From Cyanobacteriota bacterium (GTDB lineage Bacteria; Cyanobacteriota; Cyanobacteriia; Leptolyngbyales; Leptolyngbyaceae), in the NCBI GenBank assembly GCA_027482985.1, contig JAIXVO010000277.1:1-9856 (forward strand): a stretch of 9,856 bases of DNA, given 5' to 3'. Positions 1 to 7,159 of this stretch are shown piece by piece. The notes under the pieces were generated by a model, which did not search any database, was not told the origin of the DNA, and saw only the letters and a program-made list of their open reading frames with translations. Each line of letters starts with the position of its first letter. Position 1 is the first letter of the stretch. The position numbers were made by a program, and so were the translations under genes.

Positions 1-1704
1 AGCAACATTGGGGAGTCACTCCAGAAGCAACAGCAAACCGACTTAGCCATTGTTTTCTACAAGCAATCGGTCAATGTCAGCGAAAGCATTCGGGGTGATC
101 TCCGCCCCCTTCCCCGCGACCTGCAAGCTTCCTATACTCAAACCGTTGCGGGGACTTATCGCGCCCTCGCCGATCTCCTCATTCAACAGGGACGGTTATC
201 AGAAGCGCAAGCTGTCTTGGAATTGTTGAAACTGCAAGAACTGCGAGAGTTTACCCGTGATGCGGGGATTCAGAGTGCGGGGATTAGTTTGGCTAAGGTC
301 GAAGAAGCAGCATTGAAGCAAATCCTGGATCAGTTCACAACGGTAGGCAACTTCACCCAGAAGTTAGCTCAGTGTCAGCAAACGAATTGTCCCGACCGTG
401 AGCGACTTCTGCAACAACGGGATGTCCTGGATACAGCGGTGAGACAAGAACTCAACCAACAACGCGCTATCTTGGCAAAACACTTCGCAACCGAATCCAG
501 CACCCTCACGCCTGAAGAACTGAATAAGGAAGCCCGCCGCATTGTGAATGCGCAACCGGGGACAGTCTTGATCTACCCGCTCGTGCTCAAAGACAAAATT
601 CAATTTTTGGTCGCATTCCAAGCGGGTAAAAGTGGTGTAGTGTTCCGTCCATTTGAAACGCAAGTGAGTGCCCAGCAACTCTTCAAGACGATTCAAACCT
701 TGCGGCAACAGTTGGGCGAAACCACGATTGGCGGTAGACCTAAAGCCGATTTGAAAACCGTGCAAGCGACCAGTCAGCAACTTTATACCTGGCTGATTAA
801 ACCACTAGAAGCTGAACTCAAAAACTCGAACATCAAACATCTCGTCTTTGCCCCTGATAGCACCACTCGCTACATTCCTCTGGCCGCCCTCTACGACGGG
901 CAACAATACTTGATTCAACGTTTCACCCTCAGCACCATTACCGCCGCCAGTCAGACCGACACCACCACCCGCACACCCAGACCTACCGAACAAACCCCGA
1001 TGCTGCTGGCGATGGGTGCTGCCACCTTCCCCAATCAAAGTCCGCTGCCCAATGTCCCCGCCGAACTGGATGCGATTACCCGCAGTCAGACTGCTGACCG
1101 CCAGGGCATCTATCCTGGCAGCAAATTTCTCGATCGCACCTTTGACTACGAAGCCTTGAAAACCAGCCTGGAAAAAGGTACCTACCGAATTCTGCATCTC
1201 GCGACGCATGGGGCTTTCAAACCCGGTCGTGTGGAGGATTCCTATCTGGTTCCCGGCAGCGGTCGCAACCTGACCACTGAACTGATCGATCAACTGGGTA
1301 ACTACGGCCTGGGTAACATTCATCTGGTCGTCCTCTCGGCCTGCGAAACAGCGGTGGGCGATCGCGCCACGGATGGCATGGAAATTCCTGGCATCAGCTA
1401 CTTCTTCTTGAAAAATGAAGTGAAGTCGGTGATGGCATCGCTCTGGAACGTGAATGATGCCAGTACAAGTCTGATGATGCAGCAATTCTACAAACATCTG
1501 GCAGCAGGCATGACCAAAGCCGAAGCGTTGCAGAAAGTGCAGCAGGATTTGATCACCAGCAAACTGACGGCGAAAGATGCCCCGGCGCGATCGGATATTC
1601 CGGTCACCGTTGAGCCGGGAGTCCGCACGCTCCAGCTAGGGTCGGCGACCTTCGCCCATCCCTACTACTGGGCACCGTTCATCCTCATTGGCAATAGTCT
1701 TTAG
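1..1704 (+). CDS. CHAT-domain protease with probable TPR N-terminus (5' partial)
   Basis: The frame is open to the left edge of the window, so the gene begins upstream. A TTG at 217 is only an internal codon, and the 72 codons before it read as amphipathic helix (for example QTDLAIVFYKQS and ALADLLIQQGRLSEAQAVLE), as in tetratricopeptide repeats. The next region, to about 530, is helical and Gln-rich. The C-terminal part is a CHAT domain, a caspase-fold (clan CD) cysteine peptidase. It holds HLATHGAF, with the likely catalytic His at 1207-1209, and VVLSACETAVG, with the likely catalytic Cys at 1342-1344. The downstream family blocks FFLKNEVKSVMASLWNVND and the Tyr/Trp-rich end HPYYWAPFILIG are intact, so the domain looks active. 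TPR-CHAT proteins are common in cyanobacteria; some CHAT proteases elsewhere act in cell-death or defence cascades, but the substrate here is unknown. A caspase-family gene follows 138 bases later on the same strand. The domain call is firm, the role is not. Confidence 0.93.
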   Translation, partial: SNIGESLQKQQQTDLAIVFYKQSVNVSESIRGDLRPLPRDLQASYTQTVAGTYRALADLLIQQGRLSEAQAVLELLKLQELREFTRDAGIQSAGISLAKVEEAALKQILDQFTTVGNFTQKLAQCQQTNCPDRERLLQQRDVLDTAVRQELNQQRAILAKHFATESSTLTPEELNKEARRIVNAQPGTVLIYPLVLKDKIQFLVAFQAGKSGVVFRPFETQVSAQQLFKTIQTLRQQLGETTIGGRPKADLKTVQATSQQLYTWLIKPLEAELKNSNIKHLVFAPDSTTRYIPLAALYDGQQYLIQRFTLSTITAASQTDTTTRTPRPTEQTPMLLAMGAATFPNQSPLPNVPAELDAITRSQTADRQGIYPGSKFLDRTFDYEALKTSLEKGTYRILHLATHGAFKPGRVEDSYLVPGSGRNLTTELIDQLGNYGLGNIHLVVLSACETAVGDRATDGMEIPGISYFFLKNEVKSVMASLWNVNDASTSLMMQQFYKHLAAGMTKAEALQKVQQDLITSKLTAKDAPARSDIPVTVEPGVRTLQLGSATFAHPYYWAPFILIGNSL

Positions 1705-1727
1705 CCGTTAGTTGTTAGCTGTTAGCC
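1700..1727. repeat. Degenerate heptanucleotide tandem repeat (STRR-like)
   Basis: Four consecutive 7-base units read TTTAGCC, GTTAGTT, GTTAGCT and GTTAGCC. The first overlaps the TAG stop codon of the CHAT gene (1702-1704). Short tandemly repeated repetitive sequences with 7-base units are a known feature of filamentous cyanobacterial genomes, usually between genes. The array is short and imperfect, and no function is implied. Confidence 0.6.
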
Positions 1728-1842
1728 AAATCAGGCAACTGCATAACCTTCCGCAGCGGCGAGGGATATGGTATGGATTACAGAGAGCTTGTTCAGGGTG
1801 AAAACCAGGTAACTGCAATGATTACGATAGGGAAAATCTGAT

Positions 1843-4053
1843 ATGTCTGCAATGAACCGTCGCCATTTTCTGCAATTTGCCGGATCGACACTGGCCACCC
1901 TTGGCCTCAGTCAACTTGATATTTTGCAGCAGGGCAATCGCTATGGTCAAGTCCTGGCTCAAAGTACGAATCGGAAACTGGCATTGCTGGTAGGGATTAA
2001 CAACTATCCGGATGGCATTGCTAAGCTCAGAGGCTGTTTAACCGATGTGGAACTACAGCGAGAGTTGCTAGTGCATCGGTATGGATTTAATCCGAAAGAC
2101 ATTCTGATTGTGAGTGATGACTCATTGCTGAAACCGACTCGGCAGAATATTTTAGAAGCCTTCGAGACTCATTTGATTAACCAGGCAAAATCAGGAGATG
2201 TAGTTGTATTTCACTTCTCCGGGCATGGATCACTGATTCGTGATCCGAAGCCCTTGTCGGAGTTGATTGTGAATAAGAATGGGAAGAAAGAATCGGTGCC
2301 CAATGTCAATCGCGTCAATGGGACAATGGTGCCTTTCGATCGCACCACAAATAATCCCGATCAGGTGCAGGACATTATGGGACGCACCTTATTTTTACTG
2401 ACTCAGGCATTGCAAACAGATAATGTCACGTTGGTGCTTGATAGTTGTCATTCCGGGGGCGGCACCCGTGGTAACTTGCAACTGCGAGCTGTACCATCGC
2501 GGTTGGGTGGCAGTAGTGCCGATCCCGGTGCTGTCGAACTGGAGTATCAGGAACGGTGGCGGCAGAAATTGAACTTGTCGGAGGACCAATTCAATACGCT
2601 GCGCCAAAAAGGGATTGCCAAAGGAGTCGCGATCGGTTCGGCTAATTACGATCAGGAAGCTGCTGATGCGCCCTTTGACAATGCGTCCTTCTTTGCGGGG
2701 CCATTTACTTATTTGCTGACTCGTTACTTATGGCAACAGTCTGTAGATGAATCAGTCGGCACTGTATTTGTGAATCTAGCACGAAGTACGAGAGCGATGA
2801 CCAGCGGTGGTCAAGACCCAATTTATGCGGCTAATCCGGAGAGTAATAGTCAAAAACCCGTGTACTTTGTTCCGCCGTCTACGCCGTTTGCGGAAGCGGT
2901 TGTGCAAGCTGTGACAGCCGATGGTCAAATTCGCTACTGGTTGGGTGGCATTTCGTCCCTAAGCTTAAACGCAAACCAGGCAGGCACCGTGTTTACAGCC
3001 GTCGATCGCACGGGGAAAGAAATCGGGCAAATCGAACAAACGGGGCGGAGTAAATTAACGGGAACGGGCAAGCTCAAATCGGGCAAGCTGGCAGACCTGA
3101 CACCGGGAACATTGTTACGAGAACGTGTCCGAGGACTGCCTGCCAATCTCAAGCTACAAATTGGACTGGATCCGTCTTTGGGCAAAGATTTAGCGATCGT
3201 GCGCACCGAGTTGCAAAAACTCGATCGCGTTGAAGTGGTGGATTCTAGTCGCTCGATGAACTACCGCCTGGGTCGCATGACGAGTACCTACAAAACGCAA
3301 GCGCAAGGCCGGGGGTTAGCCGCGATTCCCACCGTCGATAGTATTGGGTTATTTACGGGCGATTTACGCCCCCTCACCGCTACCTTTGCGCAACCGGGAG
3401 AAACTGTCGCTGATGCGGTGACGCGCCTTGCGCCTCGCCTCAAGGCATTTTTGGCGGCAGAAGTGTTACGGGCGATCGGCGGGGTGGATGTGGTGCAAGG
3501 ACCGCAAACCAAAGGGTTATCCGTCAGTGTGAAATCGACGGGGCAGGCGGGTAAACAGGTGGCGACGAATCGCTTCATCCCGGGCACAGAAATTCAAATT
3601 GAGATTCAGAATAACAGCGATCGCGATTTGTTTGTGGCGGTGCTATCCATCGGGGATGCGGGGCGGATGCGGGTGCTGTTCCCCTACGTCGATTTTGCTG
3701 AAGGCCGAGAACGCATTCCCAGTGGTGGGGTGCTCAAGAGTCCAGAACCGGGTGTGCGGTTTCCGTTGGGTGCACCAGGCATGCTGGAAATCATGGTGTT
3801 GTCCAGTTCAGAGTCATTGCGAGATGCGCTCAAAGCCTTGAAGGAAGTGGGTGCCAGAGGTGGGGTTTCCTCCACTCGCAGTCTGTCACCTGACCCCCTG
3901 AGAGGCGAAGATGCCGTCAATATTGTGGGCGCGCTCCTGGGCAATATTGACCGCAATACGCGATCGGATGTGACCCCGATGACGAGCAATGCGGTTGTCG
4001 ATACCACTCGTTATGCTGTCATTTCAACCACGATCGAAGTGATTCCTGGCTAA
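1843..4053 (+). CDS. Tat-exported caspase-family peptidase (metacaspase/orthocaspase type) with DUF4384-like C-terminus
   Basis: The 736-residue product begins with a twin-arginine signal: NRRHFLQF at residues 5-12, then a hydrophobic stretch and a possible cleavage site after VLA at residue 39. It is therefore probably exported folded to the periplasm or thylakoid lumen. A peptidase C14 (caspase) domain follows at about residues 45-345, starting with KLALLVGINNYP. The catalytic His is H128 in HFSGHGS and the catalytic Cys is C202 in LVLDSCHSGG. Metacaspases with this dyad cleave after Arg or Lys; that specificity is assumed here. The C-terminal part, about residues 578-670, resembles DUF4384 (FIPGTEIQIEIQNNSDRDLF, then VLFPYVDF), a domain often joined to bacterial caspases. 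An in-frame stop at 1828-1830 limits the start to ATG 1843 or ATG 1852. The weak AGGG at 1829-1832 sits 10 bases before the first, which I chose. The CHAT protease gene lies directly upstream, so co-transcription is plausible but unproven. Confidence 0.92.
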   Translation: MSAMNRRHFLQFAGSTLATLGLSQLDILQQGNRYGQVLAQSTNRKLALLVGINNYPDGIAKLRGCLTDVELQRELLVHRYGFNPKDILIVSDDSLLKPTRQNILEAFETHLINQAKSGDVVVFHFSGHGSLIRDPKPLSELIVNKNGKKESVPNVNRVNGTMVPFDRTTNNPDQVQDIMGRTLFLLTQALQTDNVTLVLDSCHSGGGTRGNLQLRAVPSRLGGSSADPGAVELEYQERWRQKLNLSEDQFNTLRQKGIAKGVAIGSANYDQEAADAPFDNASFFAGPFTYLLTRYLWQQSVDESVGTVFVNLARSTRAMTSGGQDPIYAANPESNSQKPVYFVPPSTPFAEAVVQAVTADGQIRYWLGGISSLSLNANQAGTVFTAVDRTGKEIGQIEQTGRSKLTGTGKLKSGKLADLTPGTLLRERVRGLPANLKLQIGLDPSLGKDLAIVRTELQKLDRVEVVDSSRSMNYRLGRMTSTYKTQAQGRGLAAIPTVDSIGLFTGDLRPLTATFAQPGETVADAVTRLAPRLKAFLAAEVLRAIGGVDVVQGPQTKGLSVSVKSTGQAGKQVATNRFIPGTEIQIEIQNNSDRDLFVAVLSIGDAGRMRVLFPYVDFAEGRERIPSGGVLKSPEPGVRFPLGAPGMLEIMVLSSSESLRDALKALKEVGARGGVSSTRSLSPDPLRGEDAVNIVGALLGNIDRNTRSDVTPMTSNAVVDTTRYAVISTTIEVIPG

Positions 4054-4140
4054 GAGCTTTGCAATTCAATCATGTCCTAATAGGATCTGTTAAATGCGAG
4101 CATAATCAATCGTAGAGCTATTATTTTCACGCATAAATGC

Positions 4141-4199
4141 AGGGACAGGTTTAGTCTAAATCGTTGACTCTAGTCGGTTCTAAGGCGAAACCTGTTCCT
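4141..4199. repeat. Imperfect inverted repeat / long hairpin
   Basis: Arm 4141-4152 (AGGGACAGGTTT) pairs with 4188-4199 (AAACCTGTTCCT) over 12 positions, with one G-U wobble. After one mismatch the pairing continues for four more positions (4154-4157 with 4183-4186), leaving a loop of about 25 bases. It lies about 90 bases after the caspase stop codon. No T-run follows directly (only TTTT at 4211-4214), so it is not a classic terminator. It could be a transcript 3'-end structure or a small dispersed repeat. Confidence 0.55.
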
Positions 4200-4403
4200 A
4201 CACAGACGTATTTTCTCTAAAAAACCACATTAGCTAAATTTTAGTAAAAATACCCTATTTTAATGAGTCTAATTATAATTCAGTTCGCTCAGTTAAATCG
4301 TATTTCTATCAATAAATCAACCTGTGTTATTGCCCAGTCATGTCCACTCCCATCAGAGCTTTAAACCGCACCCAATAGCCCTCAATGTCCAAGCCGGAGT
4401 TTA

Positions 4404-4428
4404 GGGGGTGGGGCGGGCGATCGATGGG
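4404..4428 (+). other. G-run cluster, possible G-quadruplex on plus strand
   Basis: Four runs of three or more G lie at 4404-4408, 4410-4413, 4415-4417 and 4426-4428. The connecting segments are 1, 1 and 8 bases, so the last is just outside the usual 1-7 base rule. A short inverted repeat, GGCGA at 4416-4420 and TCGCC at 4429-4433, overlaps the end. Folding is not shown. Confidence 0.35.
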
Positions 4429-4460
4429 TCGCCAGGACTACGTGAGTGGGGATTCGGGCG

Positions 4461-4483
4461 GAGACGCACCAGCGGCGCGTCTC
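4461..4483. repeat. GC-rich hairpin, GAGACGC/GCGTCTC arms
   Basis: GAGACGC at 4461-4467 is exactly complementary to GCGTCTC at 4477-4483. Inside the loop two more C-G pairs can form (4469-4470 with 4474-4475) after one A-C mismatch. GAGACGC/GCGTCTC hairpins of this general form recur between genes in many cyanobacteria. From one window I cannot show that this one is repeated in its genome. Confidence 0.5.
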
Positions 4484-4533
4484 TACGAGGGGGATTGGTG
4501 GACGTGGAGATTGGGACACTAACAGGCAATTTG

Positions 4534-4596
4534 TCCTCCTCCCCTTCCTTCCCCTCCCACACATTCCTCTCCCTCCCCCCCTCCCTGCCTTTCCCC
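4534..4596 (-). other. C/T tract; G-quadruplex candidate at 3' end of dynamin transcript
   Basis: On the plus strand this 63-base stretch has only four purines. On the minus strand it is a purine tract that starts at the dynamin stop codon. Read on the minus strand from 4596 to 4571 it has G-runs of 4, 3, 7 and 3 bases with connectors of 7, 1 and 1 bases, which fits the canonical G3+N1-7 pattern. Further G-runs follow. It could affect the 3' end of the dynamin mRNA or pause polymerases; that is inference. Confidence 0.45.
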
Positions 4597-6680
4597 TACG
4601 CTGCCACCAACATCGCGGGTTGTCCGATCAACTGCTCGTAGGCATCTTCGACATCGTGCAACTGGGTCAGAACGTCGTTATCGAGCAGGCTCAGGCGGCG
4701 TTCTTCGGCTTGTTGGTTGATCTCGCGGTCTTCTTTTTGACGGACGAGTTCATCCAGTTCCGTTTTGCGGGAGTGAATGTCTTCGTTCATGCGTTTGACC
4801 ACTTCTTGCTGGTAAGTGTCAAAACACTCTTTGACCGCTTGATAGACCTGGAACGACTGTTCCTGAGCAATTTGCGGCAATAGGTTCCGCAATTCTTCGC
4901 GCATGGTTAACACCACTTTGCGGCGAGCCATTTCTGCCGAATAACTGCCTAAGCCTAACCCGGCCAGCGCCATCCCCAAAGGTCCGAGAAAAACGCCTGT
5001 GATGGCATAGAGCATGGTCGTCACGAGGACTGCCCCACCAAAGTTAAGCAAGATTTGTTTCCAGTCAAATACGCCCGTCCCGGCCATCGCGATCGCGCCC
5101 ACATCGCCCGTCGTTAGAGCATACAACCCGACTGCCCACTTCGCCCAGCGGGGGGAGTTGTCTTCCGCACTCAAATGAGCATTGGGCACAACCTTTTGCC
5201 CCGTCAACTTTTCGGTGATGCGATCGGTCACTTGGGTATAGGTTTCGCCATACTGGGTGGCACTTTTCGCCAGTCCGACAAAAGCGGCATCCATCTCTTT
5301 TTGGGCGGTCAAACTCCAGGCGGCAATTTTGTCCATCAAGTATTGCTCAAAGGCAACTCGCAGGGCAGCTTCAAATTCCTGCCGTTTACCTTTTTGCAAA
5401 AAGTCGAAGAACTTGAGTTCAGGTTGATAGCGTACGAAGTCGGCTTCAAAAGTCGTTGCCAGTTCGGGTAAGTAAGTCCGAAATGAGTTAGAGATGGTGC
5501 TAGCTTGCCGTTCACCGACAATCCGAATTTCATCCTTAAATTGGTCCCGAATCCCAACTAGTTCTTCAAATTCTGGTTGGACGGAACGAATCTTTTGGCG
5601 CAATTCCTGCATACTTTCGCCGAGTAAGGGAATGCGGCGATCGCAGGCTTCATGCACCGTTCGATAGGCTTGACGGGCGATCAGTTTGGCCTGACGTAGT
5701 TCGGCGATCGCCCGTTCCTTCGTCAAAAAGTGGTTGAGCGACTTGATGAAGTCAGGAAAGCCAGTCCCTTCTAAAGAACCATGTTTGAGTTGTTGGCGCA
5801 GGGCATTCAGGGAGGAGATTTCAAACACGCGATCGCTGTAGCGATCTTCGCCTTCGATTTCGCAGTAGGGGGTGAGATTGGTGCGAAAAACTTGTCGCAC
5901 ACGATCTTCGGCTTCATGCAAGGCGATCGCATCTTCGGGATCAATCAGGCGGTTCTGAATTTCATCCCAGTGATTCACCAGGAAGAATACCGATAAGCCC
6001 CGATCTTTGATGTAGTTTTCCAGATAGCGCTGTTCGCCCAGGGTGTAGGGTTGCGTCGCACTGAGGACAAACAAAATCGCGTGACAGTTGTTGATATAGC
6101 CCAACGTCAGTTGATTCCGTTGTTCGGTGTCGTTCAGCCCCGGACTGTCGATGATTTGCACCCCTTTTTCCAACAGCGTCAGGGGATACTGCACCTCCGC
6201 GTAGGCGACATTGGGAAAGGCGATGATGCCCTCTTCCTGCAATTTCTTCGCCTCTTCGGGAGGAATCGTGTACCGCTGTTTGAAGGTTTCAAAGTCCAGC
6301 AATTCCGGTTCCTGCTCATCTTTAAAATAGACGGTGACGCGCTTTTCCTGCCCATAACTGAGCACCGTCAGCACGGCAGTACAGGGATTAACATCGGTGG
6401 GCAAAATGTTTTCCCCAATCAGGGCATTCAAAAACGTGCTTTTGCCCCGTTTCATATCACCCAACACCAGCAACCGGAACACGCCATCGCCCAAGTTCCG
6501 GCTGACTAATTCCAGATCATCAACCGTGCTCTCCAGCCCTAACTTGCCAGAAGCTGTTTCGCCCACGGCTTCCGCTGTCGTTAAGGTTTGCGCGATCGCA
6601 CTTAAATAGCCCGAAAACTCTTGGCGAGCTTTGGCCACTTTGTCCAGATCATGAATAAAACTTTCAGCTTTGTAAGCCAT
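4596..6680 (-). CDS. Bacterial dynamin-like protein (large GTPase)
   Basis: The 694-residue product is nearly the same length as the structurally characterised dynamin-like protein of Nostoc punctiforme and resembles it, from memory, along the whole chain. The GTPase domain lies at about residues 65-320. It has P-loop GDMKRGKS (residues 74-81, Lys80), switch I Thr101 in PCTAVLT, G3 DSPG (178-181) and an NHWD motif (236-239) in place of NKxD. Long helical segments forming the neck and trunk flank a hydrophobic membrane-insertion paddle at about residues 512-580, rich in Gly, Leu and Val. A charged coiled-coil tail ends the protein. Proteins of this family bind and curve membranes in a GTP-dependent way; suggested roles include thylakoid or envelope maintenance and membrane-stress response. 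The ATG at 6678-6680 is supported by GAGGAG five bases upstream. It converges on the caspase gene and has no same-strand neighbour close by, so it is probably transcribed alone. Confidence 0.95.
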   Translation of the reverse strand: MAYKAESFIHDLDKVAKARQEFSGYLSAIAQTLTTAEAVGETASGKLGLESTVDDLELVSRNLGDGVFRLLVLGDMKRGKSTFLNALIGENILPTDVNPCTAVLTVLSYGQEKRVTVYFKDEQEPELLDFETFKQRYTIPPEEAKKLQEEGIIAFPNVAYAEVQYPLTLLEKGVQIIDSPGLNDTEQRNQLTLGYINNCHAILFVLSATQPYTLGEQRYLENYIKDRGLSVFFLVNHWDEIQNRLIDPEDAIALHEAEDRVRQVFRTNLTPYCEIEGEDRYSDRVFEISSLNALRQQLKHGSLEGTGFPDFIKSLNHFLTKERAIAELRQAKLIARQAYRTVHEACDRRIPLLGESMQELRQKIRSVQPEFEELVGIRDQFKDEIRIVGERQASTISNSFRTYLPELATTFEADFVRYQPELKFFDFLQKGKRQEFEAALRVAFEQYLMDKIAAWSLTAQKEMDAAFVGLAKSATQYGETYTQVTDRITEKLTGQKVVPNAHLSAEDNSPRWAKWAVGLYALTTGDVGAIAMAGTGVFDWKQILLNFGGAVLVTTMLYAITGVFLGPLGMALAGLGLGSYSAEMARRKVVLTMREELRNLLPQIAQEQSFQVYQAVKECFDTYQQEVVKRMNEDIHSRKTELDELVRQKEDREINQQAEERRLSLLDNDVLTQLHDVEDAYEQLIGQPAMLVAA

Positions 6681-6685
6681 TGAAA

Positions 6686-6691
6686 CTCCTC
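6686..6691 (-). promoter_or_regulatory. Ribosome binding site of the dynamin gene
   Basis: On the minus strand GAGGAG lies five bases before the ATG at 6680. This is a strong Shine-Dalgarno sequence and fixes the start codon. Confidence 0.8.
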
Positions 6692-7159
6692 AAGTTGGAA
6701 ATAGCAGTGAGCTAAACTGTCGCACGTCACAGAACTGACATCTCATAGGCACAGCAACTAAACATTTCCAGGTGAACAGATCCTCATCAGGTTAAAAATC
6801 AATTCATCACTCAATCCGAATGACAACACCATTAGTTTGGTTTCATCTCTGACCTGATTGCGATTCTCTGTTTCATCATGCCGGGGAGAGATTGCGATCG
6901 CCTTCCACCACTTGGATGAAGTCAAGCTCATCCCAAACGCGCCCAAAGCCTCTACCTGGATGAGCTACTGCTGTTGGTTATAGCAGCAGCAGTCCGCGAC
7001 CGGATGACCTAGCGGCAGGACTCATGAACACTGGCATGAATGAGCGATCGCAACGTGCAGGCACCGCTTTGTAGATAAATATGAAGAACAATCTGTTTTA
7101 GTAACTGATCTGGCCGGCGGGCAGCGCTCCTGGGAATAATCTTTTTGTTCACGGAATAT
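6692..7159. other. Region without a supported gene, upstream of dynamin
   Basis: About 470 bases lie between the dynamin ribosome binding site and the first recognisable CheA remnant. The dynamin promoter should be here, but I saw no convincing -35/-10 pair. Two minus-strand frames of 62 and 68 codons (6758-6946 and 7009-7215) match nothing I know. A short plus-strand run, SLYLDELLLLVIAAAVRDRM at 6947-7006, looks protein-like but is bounded by stops and unassigned. A weak hairpin (ACTGCTG at 6967-6973, CAGCAGT at 6987-6993) is present. Part of this stretch may be decayed N-terminal CheA sequence. Confidence 0.5.

Larger units (their letters stand above)
4054..4595. other. Convergent intergenic region, no gene seen
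   Basis: About 540 bases separate the stop codons of the caspase gene and the minus-strand dynamin gene. The first part, to about 4340, is AT-rich and carries an imperfect inverted repeat at 4141-4199. The second part, from about 4390, is GC-rich and holds a G-run cluster, a short hairpin and a C/T tract, listed separately. Open frames here (for example around 4408-4641) are low-complexity and match no family I recognise. No classic intrinsic terminator, a stem followed directly by a T-run, was found for either gene. Confidence 0.7.

Noticed and set aside
364..1497. Two minus-strand open frames (364-780 and 805-1497) opposite the CHAT gene
   Set aside because: They lie antisense to a strongly conserved domain and have no recognisable motifs or ribosome binding site.
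2395..4007. Several open frames opposite or overlapping the caspase gene
   Set aside because: They are shadows of a long gene with clear catalytic motifs, and their translations are low-complexity.
4141..4215. Intrinsic terminator for the caspase gene
   Set aside because: The stem is not followed directly by a T-run; the nearest TTTT is 11 bases away.
4408..4883. Plus-strand open frames running from the spacer into the dynamin gene
   Set aside because: They translate the C/T tract into Pro/Ser/Leu runs and then read antisense to the dynamin.
5175..6609. Plus-strand open frames inside the dynamin gene
   Set aside because: They are antisense to intact GTPase motifs and show no independent support.
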